From positions 18,302,743 to 18,366,742 of the forward strand of contig OZ021727.1 in NCBI GenBank assembly GCA_963978545.1: a DNA stretch of 64,000 nucleotides, given 5' to 3'. The notes beneath the pieces were generated by a model. It did no database searches. It had not been told where the DNA came from and was given only the letters and a program-made list of their open reading frames with translations. The position numbers and the translations under genes were made by a program. The number at the start of each line of letters is the position of its first letter. Positions within the stretch are counted from its first letter, which is position 1. This document shows, piece after piece, positions 37,552-49,728 of the stretch. Origin of the DNA: Linyphia triangularis. Its lineage: Eukaryota > Arthropoda > Arachnida > Araneae > Linyphiidae.

Positions 37552-39774
37552 GGTACTTGACCACCTCAGTGGCGTAGCCAGGATTTTTTTTTTGGGGGGG
37601 GGGGCCGAAACAAAAATTGTAAATCATGATAAATGAATAATTTGGGTTTGTATACTTAGTAATTTCTGAGGTGCCAACTTCAGTTTGTAGACATGTGATC
37701 TCCTTAATAATCACAAGCATCCCTTTTCAACTTTTAGTAATATTCAGAAATGGTTATTTTTCTTTACACATTAAATTAAAATGCTAATAAATAGAATACC
37801 AAATGGCACTATAACGATTCAACCTGCTAATAACACAAAATATTTCTAAAATTCAGAAACAAATCCCTAAAAATTCAGGACAATCCATAAGAATTTGCAT
37901 ATCTCTGTATTTTCTCACTAGAAAATTTAACAACATGGCTTTTTTAACCTAAAAATTTTTTTTTAAAGAATTCTTGTATAAGTCCACTTTAGCTTAGAGA
38001 AGGGCAAAAAAAAAAGAAGGTGGGAAAAAAACCAAAAAAAAGGGGGAAAAAAAAACAGTTAGTGTCCAATTAAAAATAAAAATCGGGGCTTCAAATCAGA
38101 CACTATAATTAACACACATGTAAGCAATTTGGTTTGTACTCTTAGTGTTAATAAAATTCAGTTGTTTCGTGGGTTAGACACAGCTGAATTACACCAAATA
38201 TTTTATTTTAATCCTTTCTTTAAAAGTTATAGGACACAATAGTTTCATTTATAAAAATCTTGTTTTATTCATAAAGTTCTTGTTTTATGGAAATAATGAT
38301 GATAAAGAGTTGAAAACAACAGGATAATGACTGATTTTTTTAAAAACTTATTCTGTAATTACTATATGTAAAACTATAATTTAAAAATTCCCATTTCAAA
38401 ATATCAATTCGACATACAAACTCATTTTACACATTGGTTTGTTGGCAATAAGTTAACTCGTGCAAATGCTTGTCTAAACGGTATTTCTTTGTGCACTTTT
38501 CTATCAGGTAGATTATCAAAGTATTAAAATATTATTGAAATAAAAATTTCGAATATATTTTTTCAATATTTTAAAATTACTTATTAATTACTTACCATGT
38601 TCTTATACAAGTGAGTAGCAACGATTACGAATTGTAAAGCGAGAGTTGCCATGGAGACTCTGATGTAGTTTTAAAAAGAATATCTGTAATTCTAAAAATA
38701 ATAATATCTGTTCGTATTCGAAAGATTGGTTGATGTTTGTCAAAATTAATGTGTTCGTCGTAATACTGTGGAATTCTTTATTAATAGTTATCCATAACTA
38801 CGAAACTTCGAACCTGATCTGCTTGATGGTTTTAATTCAACAAGGTCAAGGAGGGAGAGGGTTAGGCCGCCATTGAGAACGGTAGGAAAAGAGCAGCTCC
38901 CCCATTAGAAGTTCTTCATAAGTTTGAAATAAATATCGTTAAGTTTTTAAATGACGGCAGTTAGAGTTACAGGAAGAACGAATAAAACTTGATAAATAAA
39001 AATAATATACAATCATGATACTTAAAAAATCGAATAAAATTTTTTCACTTTTAATCATTTCGGGGGGGGGGGGGGGGGCTCCCTGTCTACGCCGCTGGAC
39101 CACCTTATAAATTAAAAAAAAAATAATCTATTTTTTGTTTTTGTTTTCTCAATCCTTTCCAGGGTTTTACGGTCCAGGGATAGCAGATTAACAAATAGAA
39201 AGTAAAAAACTGGATTTTTTAAAAAATTATTTGAAAAAAATAGCGAGTAAAAACTTAAACGCGTTTTTCTCGAAACTACTTTTTTTTTCAAATGGCGGGC
39301 ACTTAATCTCCGAAACTACTCGGTCGATTTCAATGATTTTAGTCTTGTTTTGTTCGTTGAGATGTTTTGTGTGCCAATTTACCACATTTTACCAAAAAAA
39401 TTAATTATAACATTTTGTTTTAGCAAAGAATAGTGAAAAACAGGGGTGTTTCTTCAACCATTTTTTCAAACATCAAAAAAAAAAAAAAAAAAATTTTTTT
39501 TTTTTTTTTTTTTTGTCAATTTGTGGTAAATTGTCAAGTAAGGAACCTTTCTTTTGAAGATTCATTTTTTTTCGTTTCAGATTTACCATTCCCGAGATTA
39601 ACTGTCCGCCGTGGGACACCATTTTTTTTAGGCCTCGACTTTGGCGCCTCCTAGATAGTTGTTAAAAAATGAAATTTGGAAAAATCAAGTATTTTTGTAT
39701 TCTATAATCTTCAAATAAAAGTTTAAAAAAAAATCATTTATATATCTTTTAGCTTTCCAAGGTAGTCAGATACC
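37552..39774. mobile_element. TTAA-flanked element, split by a hAT insertion
   Basis: TTAA at 37548-37551 and 39775-39778 flanks termini GGTACTTGACCACC and CCAAGGTAGTCAGATACC. Subtracting the hAT insert and its duplication leaves about 684 bp. The right portion, read in reverse, aligns with 5141-5700, for example CGATTTCAATGATTTTAG, CCAATTTACCACATTTTACC and CGCGTTTTTCTCGAAA. Confidence 0.82.
37567..39097. mobile_element. 1.53-kb hAT-type element inserted in a TTAA element
   Basis: The exact 8-bp duplication GACCACCT lies at 37559-37566 and 39098-39105. The inverted termini CAGTGGCGTAGCCAGG and CCTGTCTACGCCGCTG are typical hAT. Poly-G tracts lie just inside both ends (about 37596-37604 and 39062-39078). 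No transposase reading frame was found, so it is non-autonomous. Confidence 0.88.
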
Positions 39775-40202
39775 TTAACTCGAGGTTTTTATTATTTTTG
39801 GAAAATTGAAATAATTATAACTTTCTAAAAATATATATTTTTTTTAAAAAGTTAACATTTTAGACGTATTATTATTATTATTTTTTTAAGTATGCTACTT
39901 TTTTTGCAACTTTACTACACGGGTTTAAGTACTTAACTACATCAGAAATACGTGTATAAAAATTTTCTAGCATTTATGTTAAATAGAATTTAAGCTATGT
40001 GTCCCCAAACTAAAAAAACGACATTTTGAGAAATTAGGCTTTGAAGTTTAAAAAACTTGCATTAAATACCTACATTTTGTTTTCTTCAAAAAACTAGTAA
40101 AATACTTCAAAATAAGATATAATTACAAATGAGGCATCATTTGAAAGAGAAGAATTTAAATTTTAATGGGCATTAATAAACTCGAAATTAAAAGTCTGAA
40201 AA

Positions 40203-40223
40203 TTTTTCATGAGCCCGGACACC
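40203..40223. mobile_element. Right terminus of a second 6390-type TTAA element
   Basis: CATGAGCCCGGACACCC followed by TTAA matches the right end of 6390-7066. I could not identify the partner left end; the TTAA at 39775 is a possible but unproven one. Confidence 0.4.
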
Positions 40224-40539
40224 CTTAATTCAAAATTTATATCCTTTGCGAAAGATTATGCAAATTTTTTTTTCTCAATATTTTTCTTTTTATCAGCATG
40301 TCAATGCACTCGACAGTTTCCCACTGAAAAATAATTTCACCCGTGAAAAATTAAATATATTTAAAAATTAATAACCGAGAAATAATTTTGAAAAATTAAT
40401 AATTCATCAGATACGATTTACCATTTATAGTTGGCGACACTTTGCTGATAACGTCACTCTTTCTTTTTGGAGAAAAGCATTCGACAATTCTTAGACTAAT
40501 GTTTTAAGTTTGAATATTTAAAACTGAAAAAAACAAACG

Positions 40540-41660
40540 AACTTAAAAATTCTCCGTATTCCTCTCCCGGAGAATACCTAAGAAGATTAGCGACATACGA
40601 ACCATTCCATCGCCTTCGAGCTCAGAACACGATATCCACTCAGTCTCAGAGAGAGAGATATTCTACAATTATTCTTATTTCACTTAACATAATCTTCCAG
40701 GGAAGAATTTTCCCTCGTCGAAATCCCTTAAGAACGTGCCAGGGTATTAACAGAAACATAAATGGAACTGCACTAGCGCATGCACGTATAATCTTCTGCA
40801 GAATGATGGCAACACATGCGATCAAATAAATTGAGAAACAAGCTGTAGAACAAGGCTGTAGCCCTCGGCTGTAGTAGCTGACGAAAAGATTAAGGATTAT
40901 TTAAAGTCGATTATTTTTTATTTTTTTATTTTCTTCTCCCTTGTTCGAAGTGAATCTTTTAACTCGGGGAAAAAGAACTCTAGATGAAGTGGAGTGCATT
41001 CAAAATGCATTTGCATGCAAAAGGAAGTCCAAAATTGAAAATTGCGTTTTCCTTTGTTTACAGAACGAGGAATGTATGCTTTCGGCTCTGAAAGAACATC
41101 GCGGTAAACACATCAAGTATTAAAAAGAACACCCATTTCAAAGGGCTTATCATAGTAAACACATTATACTCTCTTTTCATTCGTTTGTTCTATTTATCTT
41201 TTCTTTCACTCCCCCCCTCCCCTTTTTTTTTTCACTGCGTATTTTCCTCGCTCAATGAAACCCGGCAGTACAAATAACAAAAAGGGGGGCTTCTTTTCGT
41301 CTCTGCTTTAAGGCACAATTCTATGTTCTGCGTTTCAATTTTGAAGGATTATCTCCCCCGGAGACGTTCGAAAAGGGATTCTAAATGCCCTTTGTCGTTA
41401 ATGTATCCCTTTCCGAGAACTGAAAGAAATGGAATCGACATTGTATAGGGGATTCTTCGCTCTGATGGAAATGAATTCTAAACAATCCTAGAGGAGCCCG
41501 AAGACAGAATGTGTCGAAGTCTAATTAAGAGGTTTTATTTTTGCATCGAGTACTTTTCTAAGACTTTTATTTCTTTTTACACGTAACCAAAATTCCATCT
41601 TCACACTACGACGCAGAAGTTGTGCTTTGAAAGGCAAAGTGGTGTAGATGAAAAATTAGA
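40540..41660. promoter_or_regulatory. Unique less AT-rich block with transcription-factor-like motifs
   Basis: This block contains no recognisable repeat. It includes an octamer-type ATGCATTTGCATGCA near 41006, a forkhead-like TTTGTTTACA near 41052 and several CpGs. Such blocks often are conserved regulatory DNA, but single motifs are weak evidence. Confidence 0.22.
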
Positions 41661-41765
41661 ATTTGGAATTTTTCATCAGTGACGGTGATTGAGATGGGAG
41701 GGGGTAATTACCTCCCATATTTCTAAACTTTTGGAGTTTGTAACACTGATATTTTATATGTATAA

Positions 41766-41893
<128 letters not shown>

Positions 41894-42615
41894 TATACTA
41901 ACACATTTTACTTAAGGTTTTTGTAGAGTGGTCGTGGAACAGTGAAGAGTCAATTTGGAACAATGTAATACATTTATTAAGATAGCTCGGATAGAGAGCG
42001 TGAAAATTATGTCTTAACTACATGATGATAGGAAATAGAATGCAATGCGTATTATTGTCGAACAGAGAGCATAATCAAGCAGCGTCGTGTTAAAACCGTG
42101 AGAATCGCTGAGTTAGTAAAGGTATTTTATAAACATCGAAGTAAGAAGCAAAGCCAAGTGACGCCAAGAAGGAATACTAATTATGGAATACTCTGATATA
42201 AGAAATGCTGACACCGCTGTTCTCACACTTCTAACTGTGCACGGACCGCTTCAAAATAAGTTGTTTAATGAATTGGTTAAAGAGGATTTCGGGCTTTGAA
42301 AAGAGGAATTAATTTAATGTTGGTTAAAAAAAAAGGATTTCTATTACATAATAGTAAACCGCGAAAAGTTCCAGCATTCGCTTCTAAAGGTTAGTGACGA
42401 ACGCTGATTTAGATGTTCAGAAAAGTATTTCAAATGCGATTCAGGGTCCTTAGAAGCCCTAAAATGTCATCGAGATACACAAAACGGTTTAAAATAATTA
42501 GCGTTTCATCGATAAACCACAGAAATGTTTGATCTGGGATTCTGGGATTTTTCATGATAAATACGGTTTTACCGTGCAAATCGGTACTTAGATCCTGTAC
42601 AATACAGTGCCTTAA

Positions 42616-44005
42616 GGTAGTAGTCTGGTAACTTATGCCTATTTTCATGACTTCTTTGGAGGGTGGTTTTTTATAGGAAAATAAAAATGAATTATCTTGA
42701 ATATTTAGAGTGTTTTTATTTACATATTGAAAATATAAAAAAAAAATTTATTTGAAAAAATTTAATAGTTTATTACTATTATTATTGTCACTTGAAGTTG
42801 GAACCTCAAAAAAAATGCACGTGGGTGGCCCGGGTGATTTTGGCTCTTGATGTTATCTGAAATCAAATATTCTTGATTATTCTTAATCTATAGACATGTC
42901 ATTCTGGTCGGAACTACTGAAGTTAAATTTCAAGGGTAAATAACAAAATGGCGGACTTTGAAAAAAAAAAGTCCTTTTATTTTAGCAAAGAAAGTGCTGT
43001 AAAATAAAAAGTTAGGGGTGAAAAAAATTCTCGTTAGTACCGACGAGAACTATAAGTGTGTAGAACAGCCTGTTAAAATTTGAAAGCAATCGGTTCAGTA
43101 GAAAAAAAGTTAGGACCCGGGCCGACCAGAAAAACAATGTTTTGAGAAAAACGCGTTAAAGCATCTTAGATGCTTACGTGTCAATGTACGATCAAATACT
43201 AACAGAGTACTGTGAATTTTAACTTAAATATACTTTAAAATAAATATATATTATATATACATAAATATATATATAAATATATGTGGGGGTTAGTGGTTCG
43301 GTTTTTTAAATGTCTAGGGGATTTATTTAGGGAAGCAAAAATGAAATAAAAGAGAAATAAACTTCCAAATCAGAAACAGAAAGTACAATTAAATTTATTG
43401 GACGAAACATCACAATCACTTTCAAACAAAACAAAGGGGTTAAAAGTATTAAATATTACTAGCCAAATGGCAGCACAAGTTGACGAAAACTAAGTGTTTA
43501 ATTAGTACATTACCCAATTAGCGAAGTGAGTTGAGTGCACCCAAAATTGGCGGACAGAGTTCAGCGTGTTTGTTCCCTCATGGGATCCGGTGTGCTTCTG
43601 CTTAAAAAAATAAAATCGCGGAGTACGAATACTTATTCTTAATAACAAAAAATAAAAAATAAACATCGTCTTGCAGTGCCATCTGTCTTTACAAGAGGAA
43701 ATTGAAATGTAAGGTAAACAAGTGATATGGGATAATAAAAATCCTACATATATATAATAGAATAACAGAGTCAACCCAGGTATAAAAAATGCGCGCAAAC
43801 AATAGAAGGGTCCAAGCGGTTGCAGCTGCCGGTCGACCTTAAAGGTTGGACTCCGAGGCGCTCTAGCAAACTCGTTATAACTCCCGAAATATTTCGAATT
43901 TCTGTCTGAAATTTCCACAGTATATTCTCAAGACATTGTACTTTCAAATTAAGCAAAAAAAAAAAAATTTCGATTTTTTTGAACCCAAGTTACCAGACTA
44001 CTAAC
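42616..44005. mobile_element. 1.39-kb TTAA-flanked non-autonomous element
   Basis: TTAA at 42612-42615 and 44006-44009 flanks inverted termini sharing TAGTAGTCTGGTAACTT. The interior holds AAAATGGCGGAC and GAGAAAAACGCGTT motifs also found in the 5141 and 37552 elements. Small AT repeats lie at 43235-43290. A 138-codon open frame at 43502-43918 (minus) shows no recognisable domain, so I regard it as incidental. Confidence 0.78.
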
Positions 44006-44009
44006 TTAA

Positions 44010-45546
44010 AAGCTCGGGCGAAGTCAAGAGGAAGGATATGTGAATACATCCCTTCCAAAAATTTATTCGTTTGCTTTTCAAACGCAAAAGTCAAAGGATT
44101 CATTTTATTTAAAAAAATGGTAAATTTTTAAACGTTTTTAAATTTCTAAGGATACGTAGAAAAAATAATACCCGTTCTCTTGATTACTATATCATACATG
44201 TGATTGGTCAAGCAAAAAATTAACTGAAATTTGTTTCGTCATTTTACAGCGTAAAACGTAGAGCATAAAATTCAATAAAAACATTAATTAAATTTTAGAT
44301 ATAAGATTGCTTTCAATTATTAACTTTACAGCCCCCATGTCTTGCTGTGATTGACACGCACACAATAAATTAAATAAAGACAACTATGTTCGTGAATTAT
44401 TCATAGCAGGAAAATTTAACTTGATTGAAACGTTTTTGATGAAGCTCGATTTCGACAGTTGGTGAATAATTTTTGTTTTTCAGCGGATGGTGAATAATTT
44501 TGATGAAATTCATGGATTTCCACTAATTCGCGGAAAAACCACATGTAAGTATGCGGCATTAATAATAATAAAGGATTGTCGTGATATATAGAATGACTTC
44601 TAATTGCATATCCCCTCCCGAAAAAATCTCTGGCTGCCCGTCTGCTTAAAAGATAACGGTTGATTCGGTTATTAAATTTAGTTTCTTGTGATATCTCTAT
44701 AGAATTTCCAAGAACCATCTTTTTCGGTAACAAAGTTAATTGGGTTGGTCCATGGTCGTTTACAGATACCTTGTTCTCAAAACATTTCAAACATCTTTTT
44801 ATAATTTCACACCTTGTCAAGAGCCAACCGGCGTGTTCGTGCAACTACTGTCTTTTCTTAAGAGTACCTTGCACGTTGAGAAACACGTTTAAAATTAGAT
44901 TTGATAGCTTCTGAACCTTAGAACGCAATTGGTGATATGTAGGTGCATGGAAGTGCATACGGGGCTCACTGCCAGACTCCTTTTACTCGAAGCATATTTT
45001 TTACTCCCCTCGTATCTGCGCATTACAATGTAATAGTAATAATTATAATAATAAAAAGTGTGCTTTTATACCATCGACGAACTTTTAAAGGCTTCGAAAT
45101 AAACGACCATTGTTGATTTTTTTTAGCTTCTGACAACATTTTTTGAATACCTGAATAAACTAAATATTGAAAACAATTTTATATCATCATCTTCATTTCC
45201 ATTGAATGCCTAAACATTCCATGAATTGAGGTCCGATACATTTAACTTTCTTAGAAAAATGCCGCCCGTAATTTGTTATTTGAACTTTCTTTAGAATGCT
45301 TTCTTAAGTTTTCTTAAAACCAAATAATTTCAATTCTAAGAAAAAAGTTATCAGCTAATCCTATAGTTCTCGTAGTCAACCGCCAATAAAAAAGTGTGTC
45401 AACGGTTGACGGTATAATACGCAGATACCCAGAAAAGATATGTACTTAAACCTTTCAACCCTAGGAAGCTTTCTTGCACGAGTAATAAATCTAAAATTTA
45501 TACCTTAAAAATCGAAGTAAAAATCTCAACAAAAACATCTCTGTAA
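44010..45546. other. Unassigned DNA with a 142-codon minus-strand open frame
   Basis: The longest non-transposon frame here is 44416-44844 on the minus strand (MHEHAGWLLTRCEIIKRC...FQSS). I recognise no domain and see no splice-linked neighbours. It could be a relic or chance. Confidence 0.3.
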
Positions 45547-46400
45547 CTAGAGGTGTGGAACATCTCACAACTTTCAATTACTCTATTGTACACTCACGTG
45601 GATTGATGTTATTTACCGTTTTTATATTTTCATCATTTTTTTTAGAAAAAATGGCTAGTTTTTAGATATATTTGGCGATAGTTCTTATGTGGTTGGTTGT
45701 TTTCAGATTATCTGGCGCCGTCAGCAATACGAGGACTATAATGAGCCAAAACAATCGTCATTTGACAAGCCAACATACATTTACAAACACCCATGCCTTC
45801 ACGGGACTCGAACCCGCAACCTCGCGATCTAGAAGCTAGCCACGCTAACCTCTATACGTTCGGTCGGCCTAGTTCTTATGTGAGACAATAAAAGAAAAAA
45901 ACAGCCTAAATGGGTGATTTTGGCGATATATTTTTTGATAATTATTACATTATCCTTTCTTGTAAGTGAAACAGAGAAGAGGAGAAAAACGGTCATTGAT
46001 GAGCGATGCTCAAAGGAAGAACACTTTGTGTTAAAGACATTCACTTTTCAACTTTTTATATCTTTATTGCATTTCTACAGCAACTTCGGTGTTGTGTATA
46101 TTTAGAACACCTTAAGAGGCTCTACCACAGCGGTTTTTATCAAAATCTCTAGAACCGTTTCTTATTAGTATTTAATAAAAAACATGATTTTTTCAATGAC
46201 AACTACCATATGCGCATGCGCAATTTTAACGAAACCATAAATGGTAGATCCCATGGCCACCACTAACGCATACTCCAAATTTGAACATTGTCGATCAATT
46301 CGTTCGAGAGTTAAGCTGAACACGTACACGCATTTTTTTTTTAAACCATTTTTTTCCCCTTTTTTTTTTTTAATTTAGCATGTTCATAAAAACATAAAAA

Positions 46401-46441
<41 letters not shown>

Positions 46442-46545
46442 GATTTTTTTTTCCTTTTTATTTGATCGAAAACAACACTTCATTACCCTTTATAAACATA
46501 TGGGTAATTGAAAGTAAAATGACAATAAGTTCTTCACGCAACAGC
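45547..46545. mobile_element. Family C foldback relative, left arm plus centre, split by a SINE
   Basis: CTAGAGGTGTGGAACATC and the following 900 bp align with the arms of 15654-17245, including GATAATTATTACATTATCC, CGCATGCGCAATTTTAACG and the central TACCC...CATATGGGTA palindrome. The second arm is missing; a Helitron-like element begins just beyond. A SINE (45692-45869) interrupts it. A run of 35 A lies at 46406-46440. Confidence 0.7.
45692..45869 (-). mobile_element. tRNA-derived SINE, family 1, copy 2
   Basis: Minus-strand copy of the 20717 family with the same head and body. It is flanked by the perfect 13-bp duplication TAGTTCTTATGTG (45679-45691 and 45870-45882). It is inserted in a family C foldback relic. 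Confidence 0.93.
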
Positions 46546-46599
46546 TGTAGGCTTGAAAAGTATCTATAATAATAAAACAAGCTGTCTATGTGTCTGTGG

Positions 46600-47480
46600 A
46601 TCTATAGAAAGCTACTTAAAATTGGAGTAATGCTCTGAAATTTTCAACATAAGTTGTTTTTGCCTTCTAATTGTGTCTATTACAAATAGAATGTTAAACT
46701 TTTGATTAGTTATTTTTTAATTAATTTTTTTATAGTGACTTCAAATAGAGATACAGCTCTGAAACTTTCAACATAAGTAGTTTTAGCCTTCTAATTGTAG
46801 TTTTGAAAAACAGAATCTTAAAATTTTGATAAGTTTTTTTAATTAATTAAATTTTTTTTTAATTAATTAACAAATATTTTAGAAAACGATTTCTAATAGG
46901 GTTACAGCTTTGCATAACATAAGTGGTCATAGTTGTAGTTTTGAAAAACAGAATTTTAAAATCTTGATTAGTTTTTTTAATTAACAATTAATAAGTATTT
47001 TAGAAAACACTATTTCTAATAGAGCTACAGCTCTGAAATTTTCAACATAAGTAGTTTTGGTCTTCTAATTGTACTTTTGAGAAACAGAGTTTTAAATTTT
47101 TATTTAGTTCTTTGTTAATTAATTAATAGATATTTTACAAAGTGATTTCTAATAGGGCTACAGCTCTGAAATTTTCATCATAAGTAGTTTTGACCTTCTA
47201 ATTAGAATTTTGAAAAACAGAATTTTATAATTTTATTTGTTTTTTTTAATTAATTTCATAAATTAATTATCAAATATTTTACAAAATGATTTCTATTAGG
47301 ACTTCAGTTCTGAAATTTTCAACATAAATAGTTTTGGCCTTCTTATGTGACTTTTTACGAAAAGAATGTTAATTTTTTTTTTTTTTTTTTTAATGTTATT
47401 ACAAAAAGCGACTTTAAATAAGCCTAGATCACTGAAAGTTCAACATAAGTAGTTTTTGCCTTCTAATTTTGCTTTCCACA
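46600..47480. repeat. Seven-unit minisatellite inside the Helitron-like element
   Basis: The phrase CTCTGAAATTTTCAACATAA recurs near 46632, 46757, 47029, 47164 and 47308, with degenerate versions near 46907 and 47431. The unit length is about 120-150 bp. Each unit also has TTCTAATTGTA and an AT-rich TTAATTAATT segment. Confidence 0.85.
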
Positions 47481-47589
47481 AACAAAACACGTGTTAAAAT
47501 ATTCTTAAGGGGGTGATGTATTATTGTCTTAAAGAGGATTTTTTTTTTCTCGGAACAGGGGAGGGGCTTCTAATATTAAAAGCTTTACG

Positions 47590-47790
47590 TAGCAATTAAT
47601 TTTTACTGAATGAAGCGAGCTTACGCTTAAGCAGCAATGAACCTTTCAGCGAACAAAGCGAGCCCATGCTTGCATAGCAATGAACCTTTCTACGAATGAA
47701 GTAAGCCTGAGCTTATTATAAACTTTTCACCGAGAGTAGCGAGCTTGGTCTTACGTAGCAATGAACCTTCCTGTGAGCGAAGCGCCAAAA
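47590..47790. repeat. Five-unit ~45-bp minisatellite inside the Helitron-like element
   Basis: Units built around GCAATGAACCTTTC and GCGAA..AAGCGAGC repeat about five times and run into GAGCGAAGCGCC. Confidence 0.75.
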
Positions 47791-47912
47791 GTTGGGACCT
47801 ATACACCAATGACGGTTCTCCGCAACGCGGGGACACGCAACTAGCTAAGAAATTGCTCATGGTAAAATTTCGTAGCGAAGCACGGGTATTCAACAAGTTG
47901 TGATATAAAGTA

Positions 47913-48225
47913 CAGCCGTTTAAAGTTGGTGTAAATTACTGGCAATTAAAATTAGTGAGATTTTAAACCAGATAATTTCTTCTCTTTGTTAAAATTCAAC
48001 CTACATAGGCCTAAATATCCAGTTAAAAAACTGTTTAGAACACTTGGTCACTACGTATTCTGGAGCACTTGTTTGTTATGTTGGTGCTTTGTCGCCTAAT
48101 GACCACGTCTTACAAGCATTTTTATAACCGGATAATTAGGGCCATGAAGATTGAATTTTAACAAGAAGAAGAAAATCTCATTAATTTTCAATACCAGTAA
48201 TTTACACCAACGTTAAACTTGGCAG
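47913..48225. mobile_element. 313-bp TA-flanked MITE
   Basis: The left end is TA-CAGCCGTTTAAAGTTGG; the right end is CCAACGTTAAACTTGGCAG-TA. The inverted arms extend about 75 bp with small indels, including GGTGTAAATTACTGG and TTGTTAAAATTCAA. It lies 15 bp from the Helitron-like element's 3' end. Confidence 0.82.
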
Positions 48226-48227
48226 TA

Positions 48228-49545
48228 AATCAGATCTCAACACTTTTCACGAAACTTGGCGCCTTTTCATATGGATTTTTTTGTCGGGATTGAACTTGTG
48301 ATAAAATCTGAAGTCAAATATAGAGATATACATCCCTTGTCATTAGCAGCATACAACCATAACCCATTTAGTTTGAATTTCCTATTAACCAACAGTAGAG
48401 ATAGTACTGAAACTGAAGCACTGCTGTTTATAAAAAACTTCCACCATCGGTTATAAACACTGATGTCATGAATGAGCGAATATTCTTCGATGCGATACAT
48501 AGAATGCTACCAAATCTGACTGGCCATATAAATTGCATGGCGGAATGCATTTTTCAGGTTTAACACTGACCCTCCGATGGTACCAAAAGTAAATGATTAA
48601 ACGATACACAACATCTGCATTAAAAAAACAGCGACGCCTGGGGAGGTGGACCCGTCTCTGCCCGTCCATTAACTTTTTACCAATTTGACCTATAATCCTG
48701 ACAGTTACAATAGCTTTTTCAAACCTCATCCTACTATCGTCATTCGATATTTCCAACAGAAAAAAGGATGCACCGGCAAAAGCAGAGAAAAACAAGACTT
48801 ACCAAATCTCTGCTTCCAGAAGATCATATGACGAACTTGCTACAGATATCAATCCTTAGTAACTTTAAATAAAACTCCTTTTGGAAGAAGGGGAAAAAAC
48901 GTAAAAGTTTAGCTTTAAAATCCATCATCATCTTCATGTGGTGGATGGGTTTAAAAAAACTCACATGATATTACTAATCAGAAGGTCAAATAACTATTGA
49001 AAGTTCATAGCATTAAAAGTTCCAATTGTTTTACTATTCAAAGTAAAGCATTAAAAAAGTTCGGAATTATTTTACTAAACAAAAGTGACATGCTTCGTTC
49101 ACAGAAATAAAAACGAACTATATGAAAAAAAAAAGTTAACTTCGGGTACAAGAAAGTCCTCCACAGCGCCAATCACTCTAAAAGTCCTCTACTGAGCACA
49201 GGTATTTGTTCCTATAGATCGCCACAAGTGCAAACGTAAAGTTGTCTGCAATATTGCATTATGGTATTTAGCGTTACTCTCAACACGAAGAGCAGTAAAC
49301 GTAGTTGTTGCTTTTTGTTAGGATCTTTATGAATAGAGAAGGGCAATATGAATTTATCGCGTTAAAGCATTTCTCTAAGCTATATTTTTTTTTTTTTTTC
49401 GAATACAAAAAGCGCTACAAAAAGATATCTACTAAAAAACAACTAGACATAACAAAAAAAAAAAAAAAAAAAAAAACTAAGTACAATTGTCGGTCAGAAA
49501 AGGTTGCGAAATCTGAATGGGTTTTGTTGCAATTTCACTTTACTA
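48228..49545. other. Unassigned DNA
   Basis: No gene recognised. Overlapping frames on both strands at 48256-48795 lack motifs. An A tract is at about 49454-49476. Confidence 0.5.
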
Positions 49546-49559
49546 TGTCATGTGTTTAG

Positions 49560-49728
49560 GTTGGCTATTTTCAGATTATCTGGCACAGTCAGCAACACGA
49601 GGGCTATAATGCGCCGAACATTCGTCATTGGACAAGCCAACGTACATTTACAAACACCCATGCCTAACACGGGACTCGAACCCGTAACTTCGACGTCTAG
49701 AAGCTAGCACGCTAACCACTATACCGTT
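49560..49728 (-). mobile_element. tRNA-derived SINE, family 1, copy 3
   Basis: Minus-strand copy of the same family, 169 bp. It has the perfect 14-bp duplication TGTCATGTGTTTAG (49546-49559 and 49729-49742). Box B reads GGTTCGAGTCC. Confidence 0.93.

Larger units (their letters stand above)
46563..47897. mobile_element. Non-autonomous Helitron-like element with internal minisatellites
   Basis: The 5' end A|TCTATAATAATAAAACAAG is followed by GTCTATGTGTCTGT. The 3' end CACGGGTATTCAACAAG|T, preceded by a small TTCG/CGAA hairpin and GCGAAGC motifs, is the style of arthropod Helitrons: 5' TC, 3' CTRR, insertion between A and T. The terminal CTAG appears mutated to CAAG. The inside is almost wholly tandem repeat (46600-47480 and 47590-47790). 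No Rep/helicase coding remains. Confidence 0.7.

Noticed and set aside
39779..40220. Complete TTAA element between 39779 and 40216
   Set aside because: The right terminus is convincing but the sequence after the left TTAA (CTCGAGG) does not mirror it.
43502..43918. 138-codon minus-strand frame as a transposase
   Set aside because: No catalytic or DNA-binding motif, aromatic-rich reading of an AT-rich interior; the host element appears non-autonomous.
44416..44844. 142-codon minus-strand frame as a host exon
   Set aside because: No recognisable domain and no coherent splice-linked neighbours; kept only as a low-confidence note.
46600..47480. CRISPR-like array
   Set aside because: Repeats are long, degenerate and contiguous without unique spacers, in a eukaryotic genome and within Helitron-like ends.
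48466..48810. Possible exon with a GTAAGT-like donor on the minus strand
   Set aside because: The donor-like site near 48798-48803 lacks a convincing acceptor and the upstream frame has no homology that I recognise.
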